A program made the position numbers and the translations under genes. Source: Zavarzinella sp. (GTDB lineage Bacteria; Planctomycetota; Planctomycetia; Gemmatales; Gemmataceae). From it: 64,000 nucleotides of DNA. Numbering within the stretch: position 1 is the first letter of the stretch; every line of letters begins with the position of its first letter. Positions 17,017 through 26,228 of this stretch are shown here, piece after piece. Location of the stretch: positions 434,001 to 498,000 of the forward strand of contig JAWKTI010000004.1 in the NCBI GenBank assembly GCA_041399155.1, given 5' to 3'. The notes under the pieces are model-generated. The model was not told the DNA's origin, ran no database searches, and was given only the letters and a program-made list of their open reading frames with translations.

Positions 17017-18021
17017 ATGACTCAACAGGATGATCTGCTATCGGTTGTAGTGCCCATGAAGGACGAGTCGGCCAATGTGCAGGCAATGTACGAGCGTGTA
17101 CGCGATGCGTTGACCAACCACGTGGCGTGGGAGCTGATTCTGGTTGATGATGGCAGCACCGACGACACTTATCTGAAATTAAAGCAGATTGCCGCTGCGG
17201 ATGACCGGGTAAAGGTAATTCGCCTGCGACGCAACTTTGGCCAGTCTTCTGCCACTCAGGCGGGGATCGATGCTGCTTTCGGCAACTATATCGCCACTCT
17301 GGACGGCGATTTGCAGAATGATCCGGCAGATTTGCCCAAAATGTTAGAAAAAATTCATGAAGGCTACGATGTAGTGCTGGGCGAACGCGTCCGCCGACAG
17401 GATGGCTGGTTTATTCGCAAACTTCCCAGTCGGATGGCAAACTGGCTGATTCGTAAGGTAACCAAACTGCCATTTCGCGATTTTGGCTGTGCCACCCGTG
17501 TAATGAAAGCAGAAATTGCCCACAGTTTGCGGTTATATGGTGAGATGCACCGTTTTCTGCCAGTGCTTGCCAGAAATGCGGGTGCACTGATGACCCAGAT
17601 GCCAGTGAACCACCACGCACGCACAGCGGGGAAATCGAAATATGGACTGGGACGAACAGGTCGGGTGATTCTCGACCTGATTACAATCAGGTTTCTCTCT
17701 GGATATTTCAACCGTCCGATGCACTTTCTGGGTGGGGCTGGTCTGCTGGTTTTCCTGTTGAGTGCGTTCTCATTGGCAACCACGGTGGCCATGAAGCTGG
17801 GCGTGACGGGGGAACGGATCGATATGACCGGCAACCCACTGTTATTGCTGGCAGTGGCGTTCTTTCTGATGGGCCTGCAACTGATATCGATGGGCTTACT
17901 GGGTGAAGTACTGGTCCGCACGTATTACGAAAGCCAGAACAAACGCCCCTATACCGTGCGAGAAAGCATGAATCTCGATCTTTCGATGCCCCACATCCAC
18001 CACAACCTGCGTGCCGCCTGA
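17017..18021 (+). CDS. Family 2 glycosyltransferase with C-terminal membrane helices
   Basis: 334 residues from the ATG at 17017, which has AAAGGA just upstream; the ATG at 17002 lacks one. A GT-A domain starts LSVVVPMKDESANV and carries ILVDDGSTDDT and the metal-binding TLDGDLQNDPADLP. Two hydrophobic segments follow at about 220-250 and 265-295. This is the layout of undecaprenyl- or dolichyl-phosphate sugar transferases (GtrB/ArnC/DPM1 group), which make lipid-linked sugars for GT-C enzymes. The two GT39-type genes at 26.5 and 29.7 kb are possible users of such donors. Confidence 0.88.
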   Translation: MTQQDDLLSVVVPMKDESANVQAMYERVRDALTNHVAWELILVDDGSTDDTYLKLKQIAAADDRVKVIRLRRNFGQSSATQAGIDAAFGNYIATLDGDLQNDPADLPKMLEKIHEGYDVVLGERVRRQDGWFIRKLPSRMANWLIRKVTKLPFRDFGCATRVMKAEIAHSLRLYGEMHRFLPVLARNAGALMTQMPVNHHARTAGKSKYGLGRTGRVILDLITIRFLSGYFNRPMHFLGGAGLLVFLLSAFSLATTVAMKLGVTGERIDMTGNPLLLLAVAFFLMGLQLISMGLLGEVLVRTYYESQNKRPYTVRESMNLDLSMPHIHHNLRAA

Positions 18022-18105
18022 TTCATTTCGTGTCGATCAGCTAACCTTTCCAATTGATGGGTGGTTGCCGCAATCGTTTCATGAACAATATCTTACCGAG
18101 TCTAA

Positions 18106-18214
18106 GATTGAGCATATAGTAAAGGCGACGGCCGCAAATTGGCCTGGATAAGCGATTCGAGTAGGAATCATTTCGAATCTAATCCGCGTTCTGCTCAATC
18201 GCGGACCGTTTGGC
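18106..18214 (+). repeat. Solitary, partly decayed B element (attC-like repeat)
   Basis: Shares with the 34-38 kb copies the order ATTGAGCATATAGTAAAGG, GACGGCCGCAA, AGCGATTCGAGTAGGAATC, then TCTGCTCAATCGCGGACC and the terminal core GTTTGGC (18208-18214). The left core is degraded (GGCCTGGATAAG instead of GGCCTAACCAG). A small ORF begins 15 bp after the terminal core, the same spacing as in the main array, so it looks like one stranded cassette. Confidence 0.75.
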
Positions 18215-18229
18215 CACAGAAGGCGAATC

Positions 18230-18547
18230 ATGGGTGGCGCAATCCAAAACCGCGAGCAAGCGTACTTGGCGATACTGGGCTACGGGTTGGTGCTGCTTCG
18301 CAACTTCGCCCACGCAAGCAACGTTGATGTGTGCCGGATCGAGGCCGAGCATCTTCACAACATCCCGTCCTTGTTACAAGAGGAAAACGAGCACAGGCAC
18401 AAGTACTACATCCTAGCAGAGCGAGGGTTGTACCTCCGGCAGCTCCGCGAGTTGGGATCGGCAGATTACTTGGAGCAGGTCACTATCTGGTATTCCGAGG
18501 CATGGCGTGTCCTAGCTGCGGTAGCCGCTGTCACAATCTCCGAGTAG
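18230..18547 (+). CDS. Hypothetical protein of a lone cassette-like gene
   Basis: 105 residues beginning MGGAIQNREQAYLA. No family recognised. It looks helical, with a hydrophobic stretch near LAILGYGLVLLRNF and many charged residues (EEENEHRHK-like) in the middle. It starts directly after the terminal core of the B element, as do the genes of the array at 34-38 kb, and carries no attC-like site at its own 3' end. The neighbouring conserved genes are on both sides, so this reads as a single insertion of foreign DNA. Confidence 0.55.
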   Translation: MGGAIQNREQAYLAILGYGLVLLRNFAHASNVDVCRIEAEHLHNIPSLLQEENEHRHKYYILAERGLYLRQLRELGSADYLEQVTIWYSEAWRVLAAVAAVTISE

Positions 18548-18689
18548 GAATGCAGTAATGTGAATCAAAGACAATTACTCAACGCCACCACTGTAGTGGG
18601 CAGGAGTATTTTCTGCCAATAACACGTTATTACTCGAGCGATATTTCTCGGGGTACAGCCTTAGCGTAGGGTAAATTGATCCTTTCAAC

Positions 18690-19358
18690 CTATTTCCCCA
18701 TCAGGCGGGAGAGAAACGATTTTTTCTGCAGTTTGTACTCCGACATGGTTAATTGATCGTGATCGAACTGATCAAACTGTTCGCCAAAAAATCGCTTCGA
18801 AATCGCAAACACATACTCTTCGCCAATGCTGGAATGGTCGAACTCTTCTGGCGTGCCCTGGATATCCACTGTCCAGATTCGCTCCCCAGTGGGTGTGGTG
18901 CTGGCTTTCGCATCCAGCGGCAACTCTTCCGCAATGGGCACACCAAAATTCAAATACTCCCCGTCATCTGCACAACCTGCTCGGATTCGCACGGGTTTCC
19001 CGTTGTGAAAAACAGCATAGCCATACAGGTTCACCACACTGTGCAGCAGTAACGCCACGCAACAGCAGTTGGGCAATAATTGATTCAACTGGCTGATAAT
19101 CGGTGGGGCTTTTTCTTCAAAACAACTGTTCGTCAGTGCGATGTCGCCAATCACAATGGAGTGGTGATAAGCCCCCACATACAAGTTGCCATTCTGGGGA
19201 TAACAGCCATCCTCAAAGCTCGATTGTCGATGGAACAGATAGCTGGGTGCGATCTGTGTCGCCACCTGATCTGCCAATTCGTGGTCGTGGTGGGCGATTT
19301 TTGACAACAATGGCTTGTCTGTTGTTGTGGCAACAATGCAGGCTGCTTTCCATCCCAT
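18690..19358 (-). CDS. Uncharacterised protein, MGWK-start family
   Basis: 222 residues from the second ATG (19358), which lies 6 nt after AAAGGA; the first ATG is too close to that site. Starts MGWKAACIVATTTDKPLL. It resembles, by memory only, the DUF6928-type proteins that begin the same way, but this is not certain. No membrane segments or catalytic motif were recognised. Two adjacent cysteines (NCCCVALLL) are notable. Followed upstream by a long AT-rich spacer. Confidence 0.6.
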   Translation of the reverse strand: MGWKAACIVATTTDKPLLSKIAHHDHELADQVATQIAPSYLFHRQSSFEDGCYPQNGNLYVGAYHHSIVIGDIALTNSCFEEKAPPIISQLNQLLPNCCCVALLLHSVVNLYGYAVFHNGKPVRIRAGCADDGEYLNFGVPIAEELPLDAKASTTPTGERIWTVDIQGTPEEFDHSSIGEEYVFAISKRFFGEQFDQFDHDQLTMSEYKLQKKSFLSRLMGK

Positions 19359-20093
19359 GATCATTCCTTTGCGAGCTGTCCGATATGTGGCATCACAACA
19401 GCACGTATCACAATTTTACCTGAAATTTGCGTAACTACCATTGGCGTAGGATCCCAATTGCGTTAAGTGACACGAACTTCACTTTGTAAGCATGAAATTA
19501 ATTCCATGCACATATAATATATCCTTGTCGAGCTTCAAAATGAGAATTTTTCTTTCAGAATGTCCCGCAACGGATGTAGGAATTAATCCGCAAGTTCTTA
19601 TCTGATAATTAGTTACGACAAATACAATTTTTTGTGAATTTTTCCAAAATAGCAATCACACCCAGAAATTGTGTACCGCTATCTACTGAACAGACAGTAG
19701 CAACTGATCATCAGGTGATCGCGATTTTTCAAAAAAGTGAAAAATAATTTCTGTTGGCTCAACTTACTAATTTGCAATAACTTACGTCGAATTACCAAGT
19801 GAATCATTGCACCAAAAATGCCAAATGAGGCATTTTTCATTAATTGAGAAGGATATATTATATGTGAGTGAAATTAATTCCATGCTTTGATTCTGATCAA
19901 GAATTCTCAGCAGGGAAAGGGTTTCTCCAAGCGGCCAGAAAGCCAACCACCGTGACGTGGGCCTGGTCCTACCGCTGCAACTCTGCATCGGAAAACATAC
20001 ATTGTACAATGGCACGCAGCTTCAACTGGTGAAGTTTGCTGACCACCTGACTGGAAACGATAATTCTTTTGAAACTTGGGAGTGGGTACGACG
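19359..20093. other. 735-bp AT-rich intergenic region
   Basis: No convincing gene. It is clearly richer in A and T than its neighbours and contains the inverted-repeat element described at 19494-19885. The promoter of the aminotransferase at 20094 should lie in its right part. Candidate ORFs here are short and of atypical composition. Confidence 0.6.
19494..19885. mobile_element. MITE-like element with inverted ends and flanking direct repeats
   Basis: GAAATTAATTCCATGC occurs at 19494-19509 and again, same direction, at 19870-19885. Just inside lie CATATAATATATCCTT (19511-19526) and its exact reverse complement AAGGATATATTATATG (19849-19864). The interior of about 320 bp is AT-rich and non-coding. 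Arms that invert inside repeated flanks suggest a miniature transposable element with a long target duplication, though the spacer between arm and flank differs (1 against 5 bp). The end motif recurs at 54565-54596. Confidence 0.5.
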
Positions 20094-21284
20094 ATGATCC
20101 GTATTTCGCAACTGGCCAATTCTGTTCAACCATCTGCTACTTTAGCGGCCGGCGCGAAAGCCAAAAAGATGAAAGCAGAAGGGATCCGGATTTATGATTT
20201 TTCCCTGGGGGAGCCTGATTTTGCCACCCCACCGCACATCTGTGCTGCCGCACAGGCGGCCATGGATGCGGGCCATACCCACTACACGCCCGTTAATGGC
20301 ATTCCGGAAGTAAAAAAAGCCATCTGCCAGTGGTATCAAACGAAATACGGCTATCAATTCACACCCGAACAGGTAATGGTTTCCAACGGTGCCAAGCATT
20401 CGCTTCATAATGTGCTGGCTGCCACGTTAAATCCAGGCGACGAGGTCATCATTCCCGCACCGTACTGGGTTAGCTACAGCGATCTGGTACAGATGACCGG
20501 TGCTGTGCCCGTGATTGTGCAGGCACTTCCTGAAAACGGCTTCAAGATGTTGCCCAGCCAGCTTCAGGCAGCACTGACACCGAAGACCCGTCTGCTGATG
20601 CTGAATTCACCTTCGAATCCCACTGGTGCGGTGTATTCGCGTGCGGAATTACAGGCACTTGCCGACGTGATTATGACCACGGATGTTGCAATTCTCAGCG
20701 ATGAGATTTACGAACAATTAATCTACGGTGATCACCAGGCGACGTGCGTTGCCACGTTATCGCCCGAAGTGGCCGCACGCACCATTACCGTAAGTGGTGC
20801 CAGCAAAAGTTACGCCATGACCGGCTGGCGGATGGGCTGGGCAATTGCACCCAAGCCGTTGATTGATGCGATGGGGAATATTCAAAGCCAGGAAACCAGT
20901 TGCCCTTCCAGCATCAGCCAGTACGCACTGGTTGCGGCACTGACCGGCCCACAGGAGTGCGTTGGCGAGATGCACCAGGCATTTGACGAACGCCGCAAGT
21001 ATGTGTGCGAACGCCTGCGAAAAGTGCCCGGTATTCGCTTTTCCGATCCTGAAGGTGCGTTTTATCTGTTCTTCGATGTTTCACAGCACTTTGGCAAGAC
21101 GATCGGTGGGCAGCAGGTAACAGATTCCGCAAGTTTCTGTAAAAGCTGTCTGGAAACAGGCCATGTGAATCTGGTACCCGGGTCGGCTTTTGGCACCGAA
21201 AACTTTGTGCGGATGTCTTATGCCAACAGTATGCAGGAACTGGAAGAAGGTTTGAACGCATTCGAAAAATGGCTGCAATCGTAA
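20094..21284 (+). CDS. Class I PLP aminotransferase, aspartate aminotransferase type
   Basis: 396 residues from the ATG at 20094. Motifs of fold-type I aminotransferases are present: FSLGEPDFATP near the start, YTPVNGIPEVKKAI, LNSPSNPTGAVYS, the PLP lysine in SGASKSYAMTGWRMGW, and the carboxylate-binding arginine in FVRMSYANS. This matches the bacterial aspartate aminotransferase Ib subgroup, which transfers amino groups between aspartate and 2-oxoglutarate. Other substrates, such as prephenate, are possible in this group. Followed by ruvB on the same strand. Confidence 0.92.
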   Translation: MIRISQLANSVQPSATLAAGAKAKKMKAEGIRIYDFSLGEPDFATPPHICAAAQAAMDAGHTHYTPVNGIPEVKKAICQWYQTKYGYQFTPEQVMVSNGAKHSLHNVLAATLNPGDEVIIPAPYWVSYSDLVQMTGAVPVIVQALPENGFKMLPSQLQAALTPKTRLLMLNSPSNPTGAVYSRAELQALADVIMTTDVAILSDEIYEQLIYGDHQATCVATLSPEVAARTITVSGASKSYAMTGWRMGWAIAPKPLIDAMGNIQSQETSCPSSISQYALVAALTGPQECVGEMHQAFDERRKYVCERLRKVPGIRFSDPEGAFYLFFDVSQHFGKTIGGQQVTDSASFCKSCLETGHVNLVPGSAFGTENFVRMSYANSMQELEEGLNAFEKWLQS

Positions 21285-21388
21285 TTGCCTGAAAGATTTA
21301 TTTTCTGGCGATGAACTTTCGATGCCTACTTCCCAGCATCGATATGATGTGTTGGCAGCCACGCAGACGGGAACTCAAAGGATGGAGC

Positions 21389-22423
21389 ATGACACGCGAG
21401 ACAATTATTTCCGGCACGCCGGCAGTGGTGGAAAAAGATCGGGATGCTGCACTTCGCCCCAAGTTACTGCGGGAAGTAATTGGCCAGCGGAAAGTGGTCG
21501 AACGGTTGATGATCAACGTGCGTGCGGCCAAAAAACTGCAGGAACCACTGGGGCATATTTTATTTGATGGCCCACCTGGCCTGGGCAAAACCACCTTCGC
21601 CACGGTGCTGCCCAACGAACTGGGCAAGCCGATTCAGATGACCAGTGGACCGGCACTTTCCAAACCGGCAGACCTGCTGCCATTTTTGACAAATCTGGAA
21701 GAAGGGTCGATTCTGTTTATTGATGAAATCCACCGGATGCCCCGCGTGGTGGAAGAATTCATCTATCCGGCGATGGAAGATTTTCGCATTGATATTGTGC
21801 TGGGGGAAGGGTTGAATGCCCGCACAATTTCAATGAATTTAAAACGCTTTACCCTGATTGGTGCCACCACCCGCAGTGGGATGCTTTCCAGCCCGATGCG
21901 GGATCGCTTTAAGGTACAGGAACACCTGGAGTTCTACTCTACGGAAGAACTGGCACAGATTGTTAGCATTAATGCCCGCAAGTTAAATGCAGTTCTTTCG
22001 GATGAAGCCGCCCACGAACTTGCCCGCAGGTGCCGTGGCACCCCACGGATTGCCAATTCACGCCTGTGGTGGGTGCGAAATTTTGCAGCCAGCGAAGGGA
22101 ATGGCGAAATCTCGCTGGATGTGGCCCGTGCTGCACTGGAAATGCAGGAAGTGGATCGTGAAGGCCTGGATCGGCAGGACCGGAAGTACCTGGAAATCCT
22201 GATCGATGTCTTTGGTGGCGGGCCTGCAGGTGTGGAAGCCCTGGCTGCTACCATGAATGTGCCCACGGATACACTTTCAGATGAAATTGAGCCGTTTTTA
22301 CTGCGGGAACAATTTATCCGTCGCACGCCACGTGGGCGAGAAGCGACCTTGCGTTCTTTTGAGCTGTTGCAGAAGCTGCCCAACATTCGCCCTACCCCAC
22401 AGCCCGACTTATTTGATAGTTGA
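21389..22423 (+). CDS. ruvB: Holliday junction branch-migration ATPase
   Basis: 344 residues from the ATG at 21389 (MTRETIISG), the start that matches family length and follows AAAGGATGG. LRPKLLREVIGQ, Walker A FDGPPGLGKTT, Walker B ILFIDEIHRM, the sensor and arginine-finger region LIGATTRSGMLSSPMRDRF, and the winged-helix C-terminal part FLLREQFIRRTPRGR are all present. The hexameric motor works with RuvA on Holliday junctions. One detail differs from the norm: RIANSRLWWVRNFA replaces the usual RIANRLLRRVRDF-type segment. ruvA and ruvC are not adjacent. Confidence 0.97.
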   Translation: MTRETIISGTPAVVEKDRDAALRPKLLREVIGQRKVVERLMINVRAAKKLQEPLGHILFDGPPGLGKTTFATVLPNELGKPIQMTSGPALSKPADLLPFLTNLEEGSILFIDEIHRMPRVVEEFIYPAMEDFRIDIVLGEGLNARTISMNLKRFTLIGATTRSGMLSSPMRDRFKVQEHLEFYSTEELAQIVSINARKLNAVLSDEAAHELARRCRGTPRIANSRLWWVRNFAASEGNGEISLDVARAALEMQEVDREGLDRQDRKYLEILIDVFGGGPAGVEALAATMNVPTDTLSDEIEPFLLREQFIRRTPRGREATLRSFELLQKLPNIRPTPQPDLFDS

Positions 22424-22498
22424 TTTTTTGCTTGCTACCGCCCAGCGAATGGTTACGATGGAACCATCCTGATAGACAACCCAGGGAGTAAAACGTAC

Positions 22499-23524
22499 AT
22501 GAGACTCTTCTCCGTCGGAATGATGACCGCAGCGTGTGTCGCTGCACTGGCTGCAACACCGACTCTCGCGGCTGAAAAAGTGCCTTCGATTGGCAAAATT
22601 ATCGTAGTTGATGACAGTTTCAAAGAACTGCTGGCCCCCGGTGCGGTGATTGAACTGCTGGAAGCCAACAAGTTTGAATGGTCGGAAGGCCCCGTGTGGG
22701 ACGCACCGAACAAGCGGGTGCTGTTTTCTGATATCCCACGCAACATGATCTGGTCGTGGAGTGAAAAAGACGGCCTGAAAGAATTCCTGAAATCCAGCGG
22801 TTACACTGGCAAAGCACCATTCACGGGTCGCGAACCGGGCAGCAACGGCCTGGCATTCAATGCGAAGGGCGAACTGCTGATGTGCATGCATGGTGACCGA
22901 CGGGTGGCAAAATACGTTGATGGCAAATTTGTCACTCTTGCAGACAAATACATGGGCAAACGCCTGAACAGCCCCAACGACCTGACGATTAAATCAAACG
23001 GCGATATCTACTTTACCGATCCCCCATACGGCTTGCCTAAAATCATGCAGGATCCTGCGAAAGAGCTTGATTTTCAAGGTGTGTATCTGCTGCGGGAAGG
23101 CAAAGAACCGATTCTGCTGACCAAAGAAGTGACACGCCCCAACGGCATTGCCCTGTCACCAGATGAAAAAACGCTGTATGTCGCCAGTTCCGATCCGGAT
23201 AAAGCAATCTGGATGAGCTATCCTGTGAAAGACGATGGCACGATCGGTGCGGGCAAATTGATCCACGATGCCACCAAAGAGTTCAAAGCGGGCGATCCTG
23301 GCCTGCCAGACGGCATGAAAGTAGACAACAAGGGAAATATCTGGGCAACCGGTCCAGGTGGGGTGTGGGTATTCAATGCCACCGGTAAGCACATCGGCAC
23401 GGTCTACACAGGTGAAAAAACAGCGAACTGTGGCTGGGGCAACGATGGCAGTGTGTTATACCTGACAGCCGACAAAAACCTGTGCCGCATTCGCACCACC
23501 GTGAAAGGGAAAGGCTGGAAGTAA
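22499..23524 (+). CDS. Secreted SMP-30/gluconolactonase-family beta-propeller
   Basis: 341 residues with a signal peptide (MRLFSVGMMTAACVAALAATPTLA). The six-bladed propeller signature is seen: FEWSEGPVWDAPNKRVLFSD, the metal-binding NSPNDLTIKSNGDIYFTDPPYG, VTRPNGIALSPDEKTLYVASSD and LPDGMKVDNKGNIWATGPGGV. The glutamate, asparagine and aspartate metal ligands are in place. The family hydrolyses sugar lactones. The exported form is common in planctomycetes, and its substrate here is unknown. Confidence 0.9.
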   Translation: MRLFSVGMMTAACVAALAATPTLAAEKVPSIGKIIVVDDSFKELLAPGAVIELLEANKFEWSEGPVWDAPNKRVLFSDIPRNMIWSWSEKDGLKEFLKSSGYTGKAPFTGREPGSNGLAFNAKGELLMCMHGDRRVAKYVDGKFVTLADKYMGKRLNSPNDLTIKSNGDIYFTDPPYGLPKIMQDPAKELDFQGVYLLREGKEPILLTKEVTRPNGIALSPDEKTLYVASSDPDKAIWMSYPVKDDGTIGAGKLIHDATKEFKAGDPGLPDGMKVDNKGNIWATGPGGVWVFNATGKHIGTVYTGEKTANCGWGNDGSVLYLTADKNLCRIRTTVKGKGWK

Positions 23525-23540
23525 TTGTTGAATTTGCAGT

Positions 23541-24347
23541 TTACAGCTCTATACCCAGATCTTCCATCGTCAGCCCGCTGAGCCCGATCGTTTTCCCACC
23601 ATCGCTGACAACGGCACTCCATTGCCCATCGCTCGAAGAAACAGAACATTCTTTTTTCGTGGCAGCAGAAAGAGCACAGAGTCGCTGAACCACTTCGCGG
23701 GCATCATCCAGATCGCGATTTCTATCTGCCAACAGTTTGCACAGTGCCATGTTGGCAGGCCAGAAGCCCTGATCTGCCGATTTGCGGTACCATTCCAGTC
23801 CCTGTTCTTCGTTAGGTTGCTGGCCGGCAAGTCCTTCACAATACTGCCTGCCAAGCTGGTACATTGACTTCCCATTCCCCAGTTGCGCGGCTTGGTGGTA
23901 ATAACGATATGCAAGCTGCTCATCCATCGGAACACCTTTGCCCTGGCGATAACTGTCGCCCACCAGTTGCAAGGCTTCCGGGTGGTTCTGGTCTGCAGCT
24001 TTCATCAGCCAGGGAACACCCAGGACAGGGTCATTTTTGATTACCTGGTAGATCAAACCAATAGCAAACAGCACAATGACTTCATTGTGTGCTGCTTCAG
24101 CTTCCAGGTGCGGTAGAATGCTTTCTAATTCATAAGCAGACTGTTCATCATTTGTTTTCCATGCCTGCAGATACCAGCGGGCGGCATCGGCCAGATTTGC
24201 TGGAAGTCCTTCCCCATTGGCACACATACGACCGAGATAACGCATCGCAATAGCTTCGCTCTGTGCTGACAATTGCTGGAATATGCCCAATGCTTCAGAA
24301 TGATTTCCTGTTTCGTATGCAGAGATTGCTGACTGTAGAGTTTTCAT
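23541..24347 (-). CDS. Sel1-like repeat protein
   Basis: 268 residues from the ATG at 24347 (MKTLQSAISAYETGNHSEAL). At least four Sel1/TPR-like units of about 36 residues are visible, for example AMRYLGRMCANGEGLPANLADAARWY and SMYQLGRQYCEGLAGQQPNEEQGLEWYRKSADQG. Sel1 repeats form a solenoid for protein binding. No signal peptide, so probably cytoplasmic. It lies downstream of a small membrane protein on the same strand with a gap of about 100 bp. Confidence 0.85.
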   Translation of the reverse strand: MKTLQSAISAYETGNHSEALGIFQQLSAQSEAIAMRYLGRMCANGEGLPANLADAARWYLQAWKTNDEQSAYELESILPHLEAEAAHNEVIVLFAIGLIYQVIKNDPVLGVPWLMKAADQNHPEALQLVGDSYRQGKGVPMDEQLAYRYYHQAAQLGNGKSMYQLGRQYCEGLAGQQPNEEQGLEWYRKSADQGFWPANMALCKLLADRNRDLDDAREVVQRLCALSAATKKECSVSSSDGQWSAVVSDGGKTIGLSGLTMEDLGIEL

Positions 24348-24444
24348 CGTCCTTTGCCCATTAGCATTGTGGGGAGGTTCACTTGCCTGAAAGCCACATT
24401 CATCTGAAGATGCTGGCATCTTATCGTAGTATTTCAAACAAATC

Positions 24445-24813
24445 TCAGATAACTTGTTTTGAACTTAGGCGTTTCCGAATGAGCTTCCAGTTGGAAATTC
24501 TGCTGCCAAGGAGGTAAATTAAGAGTGATCCCAACAGTCCGTATCCAAGATTCAGGCCGAAAATGCCAGCTTGTTTCCACATGTCTGGAACTGGCTGTTC
24601 CAACTCCCACAGTACATGAAGGACATTGATATACAGCATCGTAGCGGAAACTACGAACCAGAATATCAGCATCAGAAGCAGTTTCACCACAAGCAAGATA
24701 CGATCTTGTTCGCCAACAATCAGAATTACCAGGCTATATACAATCATTGCAAGGAATATTCCTGGCATCAGGACGATGAAAGCCATTATTGTGAAGAACA
24801 AGAAATCAGCCAT
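24445..24813 (-). CDS. Small membrane protein, unknown
   Basis: 122 residues with three to four membrane segments: about 5-30, 43-66 and 83-105. No charged catalytic motif; the C-terminus is basic (RISNWKLIRKRLSSK), which suggests it faces the cytoplasm. No family recognised. Possibly co-transcribed with the downstream Sel1 gene. Confidence 0.6.
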   Translation of the reverse strand: MADFLFFTIMAFIVLMPGIFLAMIVYSLVILIVGEQDRILLVVKLLLMLIFWFVVSATMLYINVLHVLWELEQPVPDMWKQAGIFGLNLGYGLLGSLLIYLLGSRISNWKLIRKRLSSKQVI

Positions 24814-24866
24814 AGCCGCCCAGACCTGGAGTATCGGTTGCTTCTTTATTATTCACTGTCTTTCCC

Positions 24867-26228
24867 TTACAGAAACAGTTCTTTCAGTGGGGTGCCTGTG
24901 GAAACGATGTTCGGGCGGTTTGCAAGATCATCGAAGTGGCTTGTCGGATCGATGCCCAGCGCGTGATACATGGTTGCCGTAATATCTGGTGGGGAAACTG
25001 GTTTTTCAGAAGGATAGGCCCCCATACGATCGGACGAACCATAAACAAAACCCGGCTTCACGCCACCGCCTGCCAGCACAATGCTGTAGCATTGCCCCCA
25101 ATGCTTCCGCCCTGGGGAATTGCCCGCAAAATTCGCTTCAATCGCCACTTTGGGTGCTCGGCCAAATTCACCCATGCACACCACCAGTGTCTGTTCCAGC
25201 AGTTCACGATGGTGCAGATCATCTATCAGGGCCGAGAAGGCCAGATCGAACCGAGGTAACAATTGAGTCTTCAATGAATCGAAGATATCGTTGTGGGTAT
25301 CCCACCCGTAGTCGTCCGCCTGGGTACTGGTATCCTGGCCGCGAATGCCATGGTTGAAGAAGAGATTCACCCACGGAACCTCGGCTTCCACCAGTCGACG
25401 TGCCATCAAGCAGGCCTGACCGGAGCGATTCATGCCATAGCTTTCCCGCACGCGGGCAGGTTCATCTCGCAGATCAAACGCACGCAGGTATGCAGGGCGG
25501 TGCAACAGTTCGTGGGCCTGTTCGGTGCTGATCCTGCGATCGTGATCCGCAAAATAGGCTGCGGTCTGCTGTAATTGATCCCGCAGTACCTTGCGGCTTT
25601 CCAATCTTTCCAATGGTAAGCCGGCACGCATGCGGATTCCTTCGACCACCGGCAATGGTTCCAGCACATTACCAATTAGTAATGGGTCGAAGCCCCGTCC
25701 CAGGAAACCAGCATTCTGCCCCGCAGACAGCGCGATAGGTGCCAGCAATGGTCCATTCAAATGTACTGCTGTAAATGGTAATTCTCTGGCAGGTTTCAGC
25801 CGTTTCACCACCGCACCCTGTACTGGGAAATCGGTGGGCAAAATGGGCGGATTTGAAGATTTTCTGGCATGAAACCGACCAGTGAGGGAGACATAGCACG
25901 CGGAGCCATGGTCGAGGTCGTCATGGCTCATCGATCTCACAACGCACAATCGGTGGGCCAACTGTGCGGTTCGTGGGAGATGTTCGCTGAATCGCACGCC
26001 CGGCGTGCTGGTCGCAATGCTTTGAAATTCGCCACGGATCTCGGCAGGTGCATCCGGCTTCGGGTCCCAGGATTCAAATTGACTCATCCCGCCACCAGTG
26101 AAAACTACCAGCACCGTCTTGACAGGTGTGGATTTTCTGGCATGCACGGTGGCAGATGAGATCAGCCCACTGACCAGGCCGCTGGCAAACTGGATCCACT
26201 GTCGTCGATGGCCGTTAAACAATGTCAT
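24867..26228 (-). CDS. DUF1501-family secreted protein
   Basis: 453 residues from the ATG at 26228, which opens the twin-arginine-like leader NGHRRQWIQFASGLVSG. DUF1501 landmarks: VLVVFTGGGMSQFESWDPKPDAPAEIRGEF near the start, VRSMSHDDLDHGSA, QDTSTQADDYGWDTHNDIFDSL, CMGEFGRAPK, and the closing FVYGSSDRMGAYPSEKPVSPPDITATMYHALGI. These proteins are phosphatase/sulfatase-fold-like and abundant in planctomycetes, where they usually follow a DUF1549/DUF1553 cytochrome partner. That partner is absent here. The biochemical role is unknown. Confidence 0.93.
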   Translation of the reverse strand: MTLFNGHRRQWIQFASGLVSGLISSATVHARKSTPVKTVLVVFTGGGMSQFESWDPKPDAPAEIRGEFQSIATSTPGVRFSEHLPRTAQLAHRLCVVRSMSHDDLDHGSACYVSLTGRFHARKSSNPPILPTDFPVQGAVVKRLKPARELPFTAVHLNGPLLAPIALSAGQNAGFLGRGFDPLLIGNVLEPLPVVEGIRMRAGLPLERLESRKVLRDQLQQTAAYFADHDRRISTEQAHELLHRPAYLRAFDLRDEPARVRESYGMNRSGQACLMARRLVEAEVPWVNLFFNHGIRGQDTSTQADDYGWDTHNDIFDSLKTQLLPRFDLAFSALIDDLHHRELLEQTLVVCMGEFGRAPKVAIEANFAGNSPGRKHWGQCYSIVLAGGGVKPGFVYGSSDRMGAYPSEKPVSPPDITATMYHALGIDPTSHFDDLANRPNIVSTGTPLKELFL

